Below are positions 11,581 to 20,660 of a stretch of DNA of 26,423 nt, one piece after another (position 1 is the first letter of the stretch; each line of letters opens with the position of its first letter). This DNA comes from Haplomitrium mnioides (taxonomy: Eukaryota; Marchantiophyta; Haplomitriopsida; Calobryales). The DNA lies in the NCBI GenBank assembly GCA_049999725.1, contig JBNGIS010020685.1, positions 1-26,423 of the forward strand. Direction: 5' to 3'. The translations under genes and the position numbers were made by a program. The notes below the pieces were generated by a model. It was not told the DNA's origin and ran no database searches. It saw only the letters and a program-made list of their open reading frames with translations.

Positions 11581-13040
11581 ATCCACTTCCATTTCTTCTA
11601 TGTGCATGATGCGGTGAAGAGGTATGCTTTTCTACAAGTGAAGTGTGTGCCATTCCCTGATTATAGTCACAAACAACTATCACATTATGTTAATGCCTTG
11701 CAATCTCATTTTAGAAGCACTATCACAATTATCCACTTCCATTTCTTCTCTGTTAATGATGCGATGAAGAGTTGTGTTTTTCTACAAGTGAAGTATATGC
11801 CACTCCACATCTACAGTCAAAACCATTTAAAACATTATGTGTATACTTTGCAATTTCCTCGGAGAATCACTACCACAATTATCCACTTTAATTCTCATTT
11901 GTGCATGATGCAATGAAGAGTAATGCTTTCCTACATTTGAAGTGTGTGCCACTCCATGTTAATAGTCATAACCATTTATCACATTGTGTGTATACTCTAA
12001 AATCTTCTTTGAAAAGCACTACGACAATCATCCACTTCCATTTCTTTTGTGTGAATGATGCAATGAAGAGGTATGTTTAACTAAATGTTGAGTGTGTGGC
12101 TTGCCATGTTTGTAGTCACAACCATTTATGACATTGTGTGTATACTTCGCAATCTCTTTTGAGAAGCTTTATTACAATCATTCTTTTCCATTTCTTCTAT
12201 GTGTTTGATGCGATGAAGAGCTATGTTTTGCCATAAGTGTAGTGTGTGCCACACAGTGCTTATAGTCACAACTATATATCACATTGTGTGCATACTTTGC
12301 AATCGCTTTTGAGAAGCACTTCGAAAATCATCCACTTCCATTTCTTATGTGGGCATAATGCAATGAAGAGTTATGTTTTCCTACAAGTGAAGTGTCTACC
12401 ACTCCACATCAATAGTTACAACCATTTATCACATTATGTGTATTCTTTGCAATCTTTTTTTAAGAGAACAACGACATACATCCACTTCCATTTTTTGTGT
12501 GTGCAAGATGCCATGAAAAATTGTGTTTTCCTACAAGTGAAGTGTGTACCACACCACTTTTGTAGTCACAACCATTAATCACATATTGTGTATAATTTGC
12601 AATCTCTTTTGAGAAGCACTACAACAACCATCCATGTCCATTTCTTGCCTATGCATGATGCCATGAAAAGTTATGTTTTTCTACAAGTGAAGTGTGTGCG
12701 AGGCCACGTTTGTAGTCACAACCATCACTCATAAATTGTGTATACTTTGCAATGTCTTCTGAGAAGCGCTATGACAATGATCCACTTCCATTTCTTTTGT
12801 GTGCATTATACGATGAAGAGTTATATTTTCCTACAAGTGAAGTGTGTGCCACCTTACATTTATAAACACAACCATTTATCACATTGTGTGTATTCTTTGG
12901 AATCTTTTTTGAGAAGCACTACGACAAACATCCACTTGTTTTTTTTGTGTGCATGATGTAATGAGGAATTTTGTTTTCCTTTCAAAGAAAGGTGTGCCAC
13001 GCCAAGTTTGTAGTCACAACCATTAACAACATTTTGTGTA

Positions 13041-13110
13041 TACTCTGCAATCTCTTTTAGGAAGATGATCCATGTTATGATGAATGGTTATGTTTTCCTA
13101 CAATTTAAGT
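13041..13110 (+). repeat. Partial monomer with about 32-bp deletion
   Basis: The GTGTGCC landmarks at 12992 and 13110 are 118 bp apart instead of 150. The AAGCACTACGACAATC part is lost between TTTTAGGAAG and ATGATCCATG. Confidence 0.75.
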
Positions 13111-13302
13111 GTGTGCCTTGCCACATTTGTAGTCACAACCATTTATCACATTGTGTATATACGTTGCAATCTCTTTTGAGAAGCACTATGACAATCCTCC
13201 ACTTCCACTTCTTTTTTGTGCATGATGCAATGAAGAGTTATTTTTTCCTACAAGGAAAGTGTGTGCCACTCCACGTTTATAGTCGCAACCATTTATCACA
13301 TT

Positions 13303-13602
13303 GTGTGTATACTTTACAATCTCTTTTGACAAGCACTTAGACAATCATCCGCTTTCATCTCTTTTGTGTGCATGATGCGATGAAGAGTTATGTTTACCTA
13401 CAAAGGAAGTCTATTCCACTTCACATTTATAGTCACAACCATTTATCACATTGTGTGTATACTTTACAATCTCTTTTGACAAGAACTTAGACAATCATCC
13501 GCTTTGATCTCTTTTGTGTGCATGATGCGATGAAGAGTTATGTTTACCTACAAAGGAAGTCTATGCCACTTCACATTTATAGTCACAACCATTTATCACA
13601 TT
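13303..13602 (+). repeat. Recently duplicated adjacent monomer pair
   Basis: Monomers 13303-13452 and 13453-13602 are both exactly 150 bp and I count only three differences between them: AAGCAC/AAGAAC, CTTTCATC/CTTTGATC and CTATTCC/CTATGCC. Other neighbouring monomers differ far more, so this pair is the youngest local duplication visible. Both carry the uncommon TTTACCTACAAAGGAAGTC variant. Confidence 0.85.
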
Positions 13603-14705
13603 GTGTGTATACTTTACAATCTCTTTTCACAAGAACTCTGACAATCATCCACTTCCATTTCTTTTGTGTGCATGATGGGATAAAGAGTTTTGTTTCTGTA
13701 CAAGTGAAGTATATGCCACTTCACATTTATAAACACAACCATTTATTACATTGTCTACAAACTTTGCAATCTTTTTTTAGAAGCACTATGACAATCATCC
13801 ACTTCCCTTTCTACTGTATGCATAATGCGATGAAAATTTATGTTCTCCTACAAGTGAAGTGTGTCCCACTCCACATTTATAGTCACAACCATTTATCACA
13901 TTTTGTGTATACTTTGCAATTTCTTTTGAGAGCTACAATGACAATCATCCACTTGTATTTCTTTTGTGTGCATGATGTGATGAAGAGTTATGTTTTCCTA
14001 CAAGTGAAGTGTGTGCCACTCCACTTTAATAGTCACAACTATTTTCACATTGTTTGTATATTTTGCAATTTATTTTGAGAAGCACTACAAAAAGCACCCC
14101 TTCAATTTCTTATGTGTGCATCATGCAATGAAGAGTAATGTTTTCCTACAAGTGAATTGTTGGCTATACACATTTGTAGCCACAACCATAAGTCACATTG
14201 TGTTTATTCTTTCCAATCTCTTTTGGGAAGTACTACTACCATAATCCACTTCCACTTCTTGTGTATCCATGAGATGATGATAAGTTTTGTTCTCCTACAA
14301 GTGAACTGTGTGCCACTCTAGGCCTCTTCCATTTCTTCTGTGTGCATGATGCAATAAAGAGTAATGTTTTCCTACAAGTGAAGTGTGTGCCTCGCCACGT
14401 TTTTGGTCACAACCATTAATCACATTGTGTGTATACTTTGCAATCTCTTTTGAGAAGCACTACAACAATCATTCTTTTCCATTACTTTTGTGTGCATGAT
14501 GGGATAAAGTGCTATGTTTTCCTACCAGTGAAGTTTGTGCCACGCCTGTTTTGTAGTCACAACCATCTATGCAATTGTGTGAATACTTTGCAATGTCTTT
14601 TAAGAAACACTACGACAATCATCCACTTCCATTCCTTATGTGTCCATGATAGAATAGCTATGTTTTCCTACAAGTGAAGTGCATGCCTTGCCACGTTTGA
14701 AGTCA
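13603..14705 (+). repeat. Segment copied on both sides of the retrotransposon, left copy
   Basis: Ordered rare variants here match 20860-21972 at offsets of 7257-7267 bp. They include TTTTCACAAG, a GGGAT...AAAAGTTTTGTTT-like block, TTATAAACATAACC-like sequence, ACTTCCCTTTCTA, GTTGGCTAT, TTATTCTTTCCAATCTC, GATGATAAGTTTTGTTCTCC, CATCTATGCAATTGTGTG and finally CGTTTGAAGTCA. The left copy ends exactly where the insertion begins. Confidence 0.82.
14301..14377 (+). repeat. Partial monomer with about 73-bp deletion
   Basis: The GTGAA landmarks at 14301 and 14378 are 77 bp apart. The text jumps from GCCACTCTAGG directly to CCTCTTCCATTTC. The matching monomer at about 21620-21770 is full length, so the deletion happened after the two segments separated. 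Confidence 0.8.
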
Positions 14706-15518
14706 ATTGAACATTTTTGGGCCCTTATAATTGTTTATCTGCCTAATTGAAGTCATATTACACTGTCTGACTATTGAAAACAGTCTTACTATTCAAAACA
14801 GGTCTATAAACATGTAAAATCATTCATATAACATGTTACTCTGTTTTCACATAATTTGAAAGTCTCATATTGACATCACAACAGTAAACACTACCTGACA
14901 AGTTGGAGAAAGTTTGACAGTCTGATATCTGATATTACCCATACTCTACTTACTGTTCATCAAATAAACATAGAGTAGGTTATTTAGAAATTCAAAATGC
15001 AGAATCCACCTTACTGATCAGTTGGCTCACAGATTTATTATAATTGAGCAAGCTAGAGGCCACAACTGATCCAGAGGGTTTGGAATTATTTTTAGGACCA
15101 CATCAGCTATGAACCTCCATTTTTTGTCAGAACTGCAACAACAAATATTTTGGTTCAACTTTTTAGAACCTGATTGCATATTCTGGAATTTCAAGCAAAC
15201 TTCATTAGCTTGCTGTTGCCTAGAGGAGTCAATTCTATTTATCAAACTTTGTGAGTGACATCAAGACTTCATCAAGAACCTGCAACAATCAGTTTAGCAT
15301 TTATATAGTCAACCCCTTGCCTACTGCAAGAACAAGAGGGAAGCTATTCTTATAATAACTTTGTTATAACCTTTTGTTATAGAACTGTACCTTTCAGATA
15401 ATTATAAAAACTAAAAGCATTCTGTGATTATAGAACAAACTTCTGTTAGTTCTTGAAAATACATAATCTTTTCAGTTTTTATTTTCTTCATTTCTTTTTA
15501 GACCTTTCAGCCTATAGG
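14706..15518. other. Unrecognised 813-bp segment between satellite and gag
   Basis: AT-rich DNA with no satellite similarity. It starts inside a monomer after AAGTCA and runs to the first gag codon. A 5' LTR identical or similar to 20545-20840 would be expected here, but I find neither the TGTTAGAGTAC start, nor its internal palindromes, nor a methionine-tRNA-type primer site (TGGTATCAGAGC). A 72-codon minus-strand frame (15027-15245) has no recognisable domain. It may be a diverged leader, a filler from another element, or a separate nested insertion. Confidence 0.5.
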
Positions 15519-16514
15519 ATGGAAAAGCTAAATTTTAAGAGTTTGACCATTGAGGGGGAGAATTACCTATCCTGGTCTTTAGATGTTGCAGCACACCTGG
15601 TCTCCAAGGGATTGTAAACCACTATCCTCATAGATGAGGATGTTAATGCCCAGCAAAAGGCTCAATCTCTGGTGTTTTTAAGACACCATCTATCTGACCC
15701 ATTAAAGCTGCAATATCTTAATAAGAGTAACCCAAGGATTTTATGGGACAATATTAAAGATAGATTTGATCACACTAAGACTATCCATCTGCCTAAAGTT
15801 AGGCATGATTGGGTTAACCTAAGAGTTCAGGATTTTAATTCTATATCAAAGTACAATAGTGAACTTTTCAGAACCACTAGCCAGCTTACTTTATGTAGTC
15901 ATCCATTGACAAATGAAGAGCAAATTGAAAAGACAATATCTACTTTTCATCCATCCAATATGATCCTATCTGCAAAGTACAGGAATATGAGTTTCAGAAG
16001 ATATTCTGAACTGATTGCATATCTCATACTTGCAGAAAAGCATCAAGACCTATTACTCAAAAATTCCAAAACCAGACCATCTAGTACTCTACCTGTTACA
16101 CAACCACTTGAAATTCATTATAACAGACCAATAATAACAAGATAACAGCCAAGTTAAAGAGCAAGATTTGGTTCTAATCGGTAGACCTCAAACAAAAGCA
16201 AAGCTCTTATGGCTGGATCTAATAATACACAATTCAGGGGGAGAGGTAGAGGTAGGGGACTTGCTGGAAAATTGATCCCAAGGGCAAAGAGAGGTGCAAG
16301 ACCTCAAAATAGAGGTAGAAACATGCCCTCATTTAGTAACACTAGAGACTAAGTGAGATGTACCATATGTGGTACACTGGGTCATGCTCAAAACATGTGT
16401 AGAATACCCTCATGCTTGGTGGCACAGTATGCCCAAGATTTGAGAAAACAACATAGTCAAGAGAACCATGGTGTATTCCTTGAGCAAGAAGACACTTTGA
16501 ATTACTATATCTAA
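15519..16514 (+). pseudogene. gag: copia gag (capsid and zinc knuckle), broken
   Basis: The frame starts at ATG 15519 (MEKLNFKSLTIEGENYLSW), typical of plant copia Gag N termini with a Trp soon after the start. It runs in one frame to TAA 16512-16514. Internal stops lie at 15615, 16143, 16155, 16182 and 16350. The middle (15672-16142) is a helical capsid-like region with RFDHTKTIHLPKVRHDW and YNSELFRTTSQL, comparable to the UBN2/gag-polypeptide family. An RG-rich stretch (about 16230-16320) precedes a perfect CCHC zinc knuckle, CTICGTLGHAQNMC, at 16359-16400. Gag would package element RNA; the knuckle binds nucleic acid. With five premature stops no full-length protein is expected. The frame assignment is secure because the knuckle is in the same frame as the start ATG. 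Confidence 0.87.
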
Positions 16515-17011
16515 AAGGTGATGACCTGGCTATTCCAGAGTATCACATGTTACAGATTACACCTGCAGTTTCTTCTTTGGATTATCTTAATACCTGTATT
16601 ATAGACAGTGGCAACACTCACACTATATTGAAGTACAGGTCCTTCTTTACAGCTATTACTCATTCAAGTCGAAAGGTGACGACCAATATAGGAAGTAACC
16701 AGATTCAAGAGAGGCACGGACCAGCCACTATCACATTACCAAGAGGAACCAGGCTTAATATCAAATCTGCCATATATGCCTCTAGTGCTACTAGGAATCT
16801 TATAAGTTTCAAAGACATTAGAGACAATGGATTCCATTTGCATACAAGCACATGTAAAGATCAGGAAGTGATTCATATATTGCAGAACACTCCTGATGGA
16901 TCTGAACTAAAGGAAACACTTTTTTGCATATCCTTTAGGGTTCTATGTAACGCAAATTTAGAGTTTCCTTGTTGCTGCAAAGCATATTGGCCAAAGCATA
17001 CTATGGCATAA
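16515..17011 (+). pseudogene. copia aspartic protease, broken
   Basis: The frame differs from gag by a shift near 16490-16515 and is open to TAA at 17011. The active-site motif is IIDSGNTHTI, with the catalytic Asp codon at 16604-16606 (family pattern D-S-G-A/C-T). Downstream SAIYASSATRNLISFKDIRDNG matches the conserved C-terminal half of copia proteases (hydrophobic run, NL.S). The last 30 or so residues, rich in Cys, no longer resemble the family, which indicates a frameshift near 16900-16970, after which the integrase frame takes over. The protease normally cleaves the Gag-Pol polyprotein. The catalytic Asp-Ser-Gly is retained but the domain is cut off from both gag and pol. Confidence 0.8.
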
Positions 17012-18422
17012 ATGCTTAGAACATCCTAGCACAAGCATGTTTAAGAATATTCTGAAAGTGTCATGATCTATACCTCCTAGCATTAGACCTTATATGCTCA
17101 ATATACATTGCATCCAATGCTCTCAAGGCAAGCTCGTCTTATGACCAGCAATATCCAAGACTATAATGGATATTCCTAAATTCCTTGAGCATTTACACGT
17201 AGATGTGTGTGGTCCTATTGACCCACCAAGTGGACCCTTTAGGTACTACTTGGTCATAATCTGTGCATCATCAAAATGGTCTCAAGTTTCGTTACTCTCT
17301 ACCCGAAACTTAGTCTTCCATAAGATACATGCTTATATTTTGAAATTGAAAGCTCAATTTCCAAAAAATCCAGTAAGAGTCCTAAGGGTTAATAATGTGG
17401 GGGAGTTTACGTCTGACAATTTTTGTATGACTACGAGTATTGATACTCAATACTCTGTGGCTCACGTCCATTTTCAAAATGGCATAGCCAAAAGAGTAAT
17501 ACAAAGCATACAGTCGATAGGTAGGTCCATGTTAATGCAGACCAGATTACCAATTTCTACATGGGGCCACGATGTTCTTCATGCTGCTTCTTTATTGAAG
17601 TACATGCCATCAGCCTTTAATGCTTTATCGCCTCACCAACTTGCCTATGGGACTATTCTCGATCTCTCTCATCTCCAAATTTTCAGTTGCCAAGTCCTTG
17701 TTCCAATTTTGGGACCGAAAAGGACTAAGATGGGTCCTCAACGATAGAAGGGCATAAATGTGGGCTATGAATCCCCGTCGATTATACGATATCTGGAACC
17801 ATCCACGGTGGATGTATTTCAGGCCAGATTTGTTGACTACCACTTCTATGAGAATATATTCCCATCCTTATTTGAAGACATAACTTCTTCAATACCAAAA
17901 ATATTGGAATGGGAGAAAGTATCCACTTTATGGATAGATCAAAGAACAAGGCAAGGTGAGGACGAAGTCAGGAGACTTCTTCACTTGACTATGATTGTTG
18001 AACTGTTTCCTGACTCATTTAATGAGATCACAAAGGTAACACGATCATACATTCCTATTGTAAATGTATTTGCAAGGATTAAGGACATTACTACAACAGC
18101 GAGTGATCAATTACCAAGGCAAAAGAGACGACGCCATTTAGGCTCTAAAGACTCTCAGCCAAGGCAACCCAATACGACAAAGAGAACTACTTTCTCTGCT
18201 GATAGACCTTTATTACCATCATCATCCACCACACCACCATTTCAGCCTACTATATCTCTTTCAGAGATCCTAGGTAATAAAGAGATCTCAATCCACTATA
18301 TGGATATTGAGATTTTATAGCAAAGAGAAAGTGTGAACATGGATGATCATTTTGCTTTTATGATTTCACAAACTATATTCAATATACCCCCTGATCCAAG
18401 GTCTGTCAAAGATGCTTTATAA
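16971..18422 (+). pseudogene. copia integrase with HHCC zinc domain, broken
   Basis: One frame throughout, with stops at 17064, 17142, 17745, 18318 and 18420. The zinc-binding domain is present: H-KCLE-H at 17007-17024 and C-IQ-C at 17109-17120 (HHCC). The rve catalytic core begins at about 17166. The first Asp is kept in HVDVCGP (codon 17202). The second catalytic position reads VNNVGEF where the family has D-N-x-G-E-F, so Asp is Asn. The Glu position reads QNGIAKR, so Glu is Lys. The triad is therefore lost. After the 17745 stop the frame continues with VGYESPSIIRYLEP, a conserved block of plant copia integrase C-terminal regions, then a basic, Ser/Pro-rich linker and HFAFMISQTIF...PPDPRSVKDA, the usual lead-in to reverse transcriptase. 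Integrase would insert the cDNA; this copy cannot. Confidence 0.87.
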
Positions 18423-18456
18423 AGACAGCCCCTATTGGATTCAGTAGGAAAAGACG

Positions 18457-18831
18457 ATGAATTCCGAATTCAATTCTATGATACAGAGGAACCTATTCGG
18501 ACCTTTAGTCCCCGTTCCTTCTGACGCCCATTTAATCAGATATAGGTGGATATTCGTGAAGAAGCGAAATGAGAAAGGCAAAGTTGTTAGATATAAGGTA
18601 CGCCTTGTAGCCAAGGGCTATACACAGATTCCTCGGAGAGACTATGATCTCACATATGCCCCGATCATGGATGCTATCACTTACCGGTTCCTAGTTGGCT
18701 TTTCCCTAGGACATGAGCTCATGACACATCAGTTAGATTTGGTGACAACATACCTGTATGGGCTTCTTGATACCCAGATCTATATGAAGGCTCCCCCAGA
18801 GCTTATTGCTAGGAATATCTATCATATTTAG
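18457..18831 (+). pseudogene. copia reverse transcriptase, N-terminal half
   Basis: A 124-codon frame (MNSEFNSMIQRNLFGPLVPV) shifted relative to integrase. It matches the start of the RVT_2 domain: W-IFVKKRNEKGKVVRYKVRLVAKG, then YDLTYAPIMDAITYRFL, then LDLVTTYLYGLLDTQIYM. The Asp in LDLVTTYLYG (residue 94) corresponds to the first catalytic carboxylate and is intact. The frame ends at TAG 18829-18831 soon after YMKAPPEL. The rest of the domain resumes at 19026 in another frame after about 195 bp that do not align with the family. The enzyme would copy element RNA to DNA. Confidence 0.87.
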
Positions 18832-19025
18832 GGGGAGAATGTCTCTAAGGGGAAACCTTCAAGCGAACCATCTACCTCTTTACCTATGACCATTTTACAA
18901 CCCAAAAGGAGGAGTATTGGGCTTGGACCTTTAGTCCATGAGATGCAGAATAAGCAGATTGGACCTATAGTCCCTCTTATACATCAATCCATGCCTTGAC
19001 CAAGGATGGATATGATGTCTAGATC
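18832..19025 (+). other. Extra DNA splitting the reverse transcriptase
   Basis: In related elements the block YMK.PE.L is followed within a short distance by S.YGLKQSG. Here about 190 bp intervene with no reverse transcriptase similarity. The segment contains GGACCTTTAGTCC at 18925-18937 and GGACCTATAGTCC at 18961-18973. Almost the same word lies at 18499-18511 in the N-terminal half (encoding FGPLVP). The bases before 18961 (ATGAGATGCAGAATAAG) also loosely resemble those before 18499. A rearranged partial duplication of the start of the domain is possible. Confidence 0.5.
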
Positions 19026-19492
19026 ATGAGATCTATTTATGGACTTAAGCAAAGCGGTCATATTTGGTATGACAGATTTAAAGAGGAGATGATGGCTATA
19101 GGTTTCCACTATGATGACATTGCACCTAGTTTATTCATCAAGAATGTCGACAAACAATTTATTGTTGTCGCACTCTATATCAATGATATAAACTTGTTTG
19201 GACACCAACCTCTCCTTGAGCAGACTATTTCTATGCTTAAGAAGATTTTTGATATGAGGGATATTGGTAAGATAGCCTATTGCTTGGGACTTCAGTTTGA
19301 GCACCTTAACGATGGAATTTTGATCCATTAGAGTACTTATACAAAAAAAGTCCAAAAATAGTTTAATATGGATAAATCTCATTCGCTGACATCTCCTATG
19401 GAGACTAGATCACTAGAATGAGATAAAGATTTATTTCGTAAACGAACTAACATAGAGCCTATCCTTGGATATGAGATTCTATATTAGCTCTT
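19026..19492 (+). pseudogene. copia reverse transcriptase, C-terminal half
   Basis: It begins MRSIYGLKQSGHIWYDRF, the conserved S-x-Y-G-L-K-Q block, and continues to FIVVALYINDINLFG, which is the catalytic YxDD box. Here the box reads Y-I-N-D at 19176-19187, so the first Asp of the pair is Asn, which should abolish polymerisation. After TAG 19329-19331 the recognisable family text continues (S.YTKK.QK.FNMDKSH.L.SPM) through further stops to about 19492, where the frame shifts again before MYLANQTCLDISF. The remnant is unambiguous but inactive. Confidence 0.87.
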
Positions 19493-20158
19493 ATGTATTT
19501 GGCAAATCAAACTTGTCTTGATATTTCCTTTGCCGTGAACTTGCTAGCCAGGCATAGTTCACAATCTACCATTAGGCATTGGAATGGCATGAAGAGAATT
19601 TTCAGATACTTACAAGGAACCATTGATATGGGACTATATTTCCCAAAATATACTAATCAAATCCTAACCGGTTATGCGGATGCAAGATACCTTTCGAATC
19701 CTGACGATGCTAAATCCCAAACCGGGTATGTATTCCTATATGGCTCTACAGCCATATCATGGAAGAGTACTAAGTAGACTTTCACCTACACATCTTCCAA
19801 TCATGTAGAGATTATTGCTCTATATGAAGCAAGTAGGGAATGCATTTATTTACGTAGAATGATGGATCATATATATGAGCCTTGTGGTCTTTCTTGTTTA
19901 TCTAACCCTACTATCCTCTATGAGGATAATTTGGCTTGTGTGGAGCAGATCTTGCAGGGCTTTATCCGCGGCGATTGTATTAAACATATCACACCAAAAT
20001 TTTTCTTTATGCATGAGCAGCAGAACGACAAGATATCTGTGCAATTGATTTCTGGAAAAGACAATATTGCTGATCTTTTTACCAAGGCCTTGCCTCTGAC
20101 GCTGCATCGACGATATTATGATCTTATTAGACTTTGTCGATTATCTAGTCTTTTGTGA
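19493..20158 (+). pseudogene. copia RNase H, one nonsense codon
   Basis: It opens with MYLANQTCLDISFAVNLLAR, the standard junction from reverse transcriptase to RNase H. RNase H motifs then follow in order: GYADARYLS (catalytic Asp), SQTGYVF, ISWKSTK, SSNHVEIIALYEASRE (catalytic Glu), LYEDNLACVEQ (Asp), H.TPKFFFMHE and DNIADLFTKALP (Asp). The only break is TAG at 19775-19777 between two well-conserved blocks; the frame is the same on both sides. It ends at TGA 20156-20158. All four carboxylates appear to be kept, making this the best-preserved domain. RNase H removes the RNA strand after reverse transcription. Confidence 0.9.
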
Positions 20159-20535
20159 TATACATCTATATCTTCAATACACTTTATCTTTTATATTGAT
20201 TTGACAATTATATCTGCTATATTGGCAGCAAATTCTTATTTTTTCCATATGATCATCATAATTTTGTCTCCTCATATTATGCTCTTATGCAATTTTCTTG
20301 GCCTATAGCCATATCCTTTTATCTTTTATATTGCAATATTTCTCTATTTTTCATATATTTTTATCCATTGATCATGATGGCTGTACTCTTTCCCTTGAAG
20401 GAGTATGAGAGGATTTTAATGAGGCAACATCATTATCATTTTATATGGACTCTATTGGAGGAGTTGGAGCCTTTTATCTTCATCTTACAATTTTCTTTAT
20501 GTTACGATTGTTTACAACATTCCCATATTGTAACC
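20159..20535. other. 3' untranslated region of the copia element
   Basis: AT-rich, pyrimidine-rich spacer between the end of RNase H and the polypurine tract. An 87-codon plus-strand frame (20287-20550) is Phe/Tyr-rich, reads across the tract into the LTR and has no domain. I see no additional gene. Confidence 0.6.
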
Positions 20536-20544
20536 AAGGGGGAG
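20536..20544 (+). promoter_or_regulatory. Polypurine tract (plus-strand primer)
   Basis: AAGGGGGAG lies directly upstream of TGTTAG. In LTR retrotransposons this RNase H-resistant purine run primes plus-strand DNA synthesis and always abuts the 3' LTR, so it fixes the LTR start at 20545. Confidence 0.85.
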
Positions 20545-20607
20545 TGTTAGAGTACATTTAGTAACATATTTAGAAAGATAAGAGGATGTTACTCAACCTA
20601 GAATTAG

Positions 20608-20630
20608 GTTACTAATATATGATTAGTAAC
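20608..20630. repeat. Perfect inverted repeat in LTR (9-bp arms)
   Basis: GTTACTAAT (20608-20616) and ATTAGTAAC (20622-20630) are exact reverse complements separated by ATATG. This could be a hairpin or a dimeric protein binding site in the promoter part of the LTR; function is unknown. Confidence 0.85.
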
Positions 20631-20639
20631 TATGTTAGG

Positions 20640-20660
20640 TTAACCCTAACCAAGGGTTAA
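20640..20660. repeat. Second perfect inverted repeat in LTR (8-bp arms)
   Basis: TTAACCCT (20640-20647) and AGGGTTAA (20653-20660) are exact reverse complements with a 5-bp spacer, AACCA. It starts 9 bp after the first inverted repeat, which has the same 5-bp spacer length. Confidence 0.85.

Larger units (their letters stand above)
637..14705 (+). repeat. 150-bp satellite tandem array, block 1
   Basis: Head-to-tail monomers, all in one orientation. The landmark GTGAAGTGTGTGCCACTCCA recurs at 2761, 2911, 3061, 3211, 3361 and 3511 with variants, so the period is exactly 150 bp there. Other landmarks per monomer are TAGTCACAACCATTTATCAC, TTGTGTGTATACTTTGCAAT, CTTTTGAGAAGCACTACGAC, AATCATCCACTTCCATTTCT and GTGCATGATGCGATGAAGAG. 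About 93 copies are present after allowing for the gaps. Divergence between neighbours is substantial, with scattered small indels and a few large partial deletions. The left edge is at about 637, where ACAATCATTCACTTCC begins abruptly. The right edge is at 14705, in the middle of a monomer after AAGTCA. The period is close to nucleosome length and within the usual range of plant satellites; a centromeric, pericentromeric or subtelomeric location is inference only. Confidence 0.97.

Noticed and set aside
637-14705. CRISPR array (regular repeats)
   Set aside because: The whole 150-bp unit is repeated and diverged evenly. There are no short identical repeats separated by unique spacers, and the surrounding DNA is eukaryotic.
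637-14705. CENP-B-box-like or other known centromere motif in the monomer
   Set aside because: I found no match to the mammalian-type box, and plant centromere satellites have no universal motif. Centromere identity would need CENH3 ChIP data.
14697-14755. TTGAAGTCA at the left insertion edge and again at 14747-14755 as a target-site duplication
   Set aside because: The copies flank only about 50 bp of unassigned DNA and have no partner at the right edge (20841), so they do not fit a duplication made by this element.
15027-15245. 72-codon minus-strand frame as a gene
   Set aside because: Short, no recognisable domain, and no supporting context.
16359-16400. Stand-alone host zinc-knuckle gene
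   Set aside because: The CCHC motif is in frame with the gag start and sits at the expected position before the protease.
20287-20550. 87-codon frame after RNase H as an extra or envelope-like gene
   Set aside because: AT-driven Phe/Tyr-rich translation that crosses the polypurine tract into the LTR. It shows no conserved feature.
20640-20660. Telomere-like AACCCTAACC in the LTR
   Set aside because: It is a single unit inside a perfect inverted repeat and not a run of CCCTAAA.
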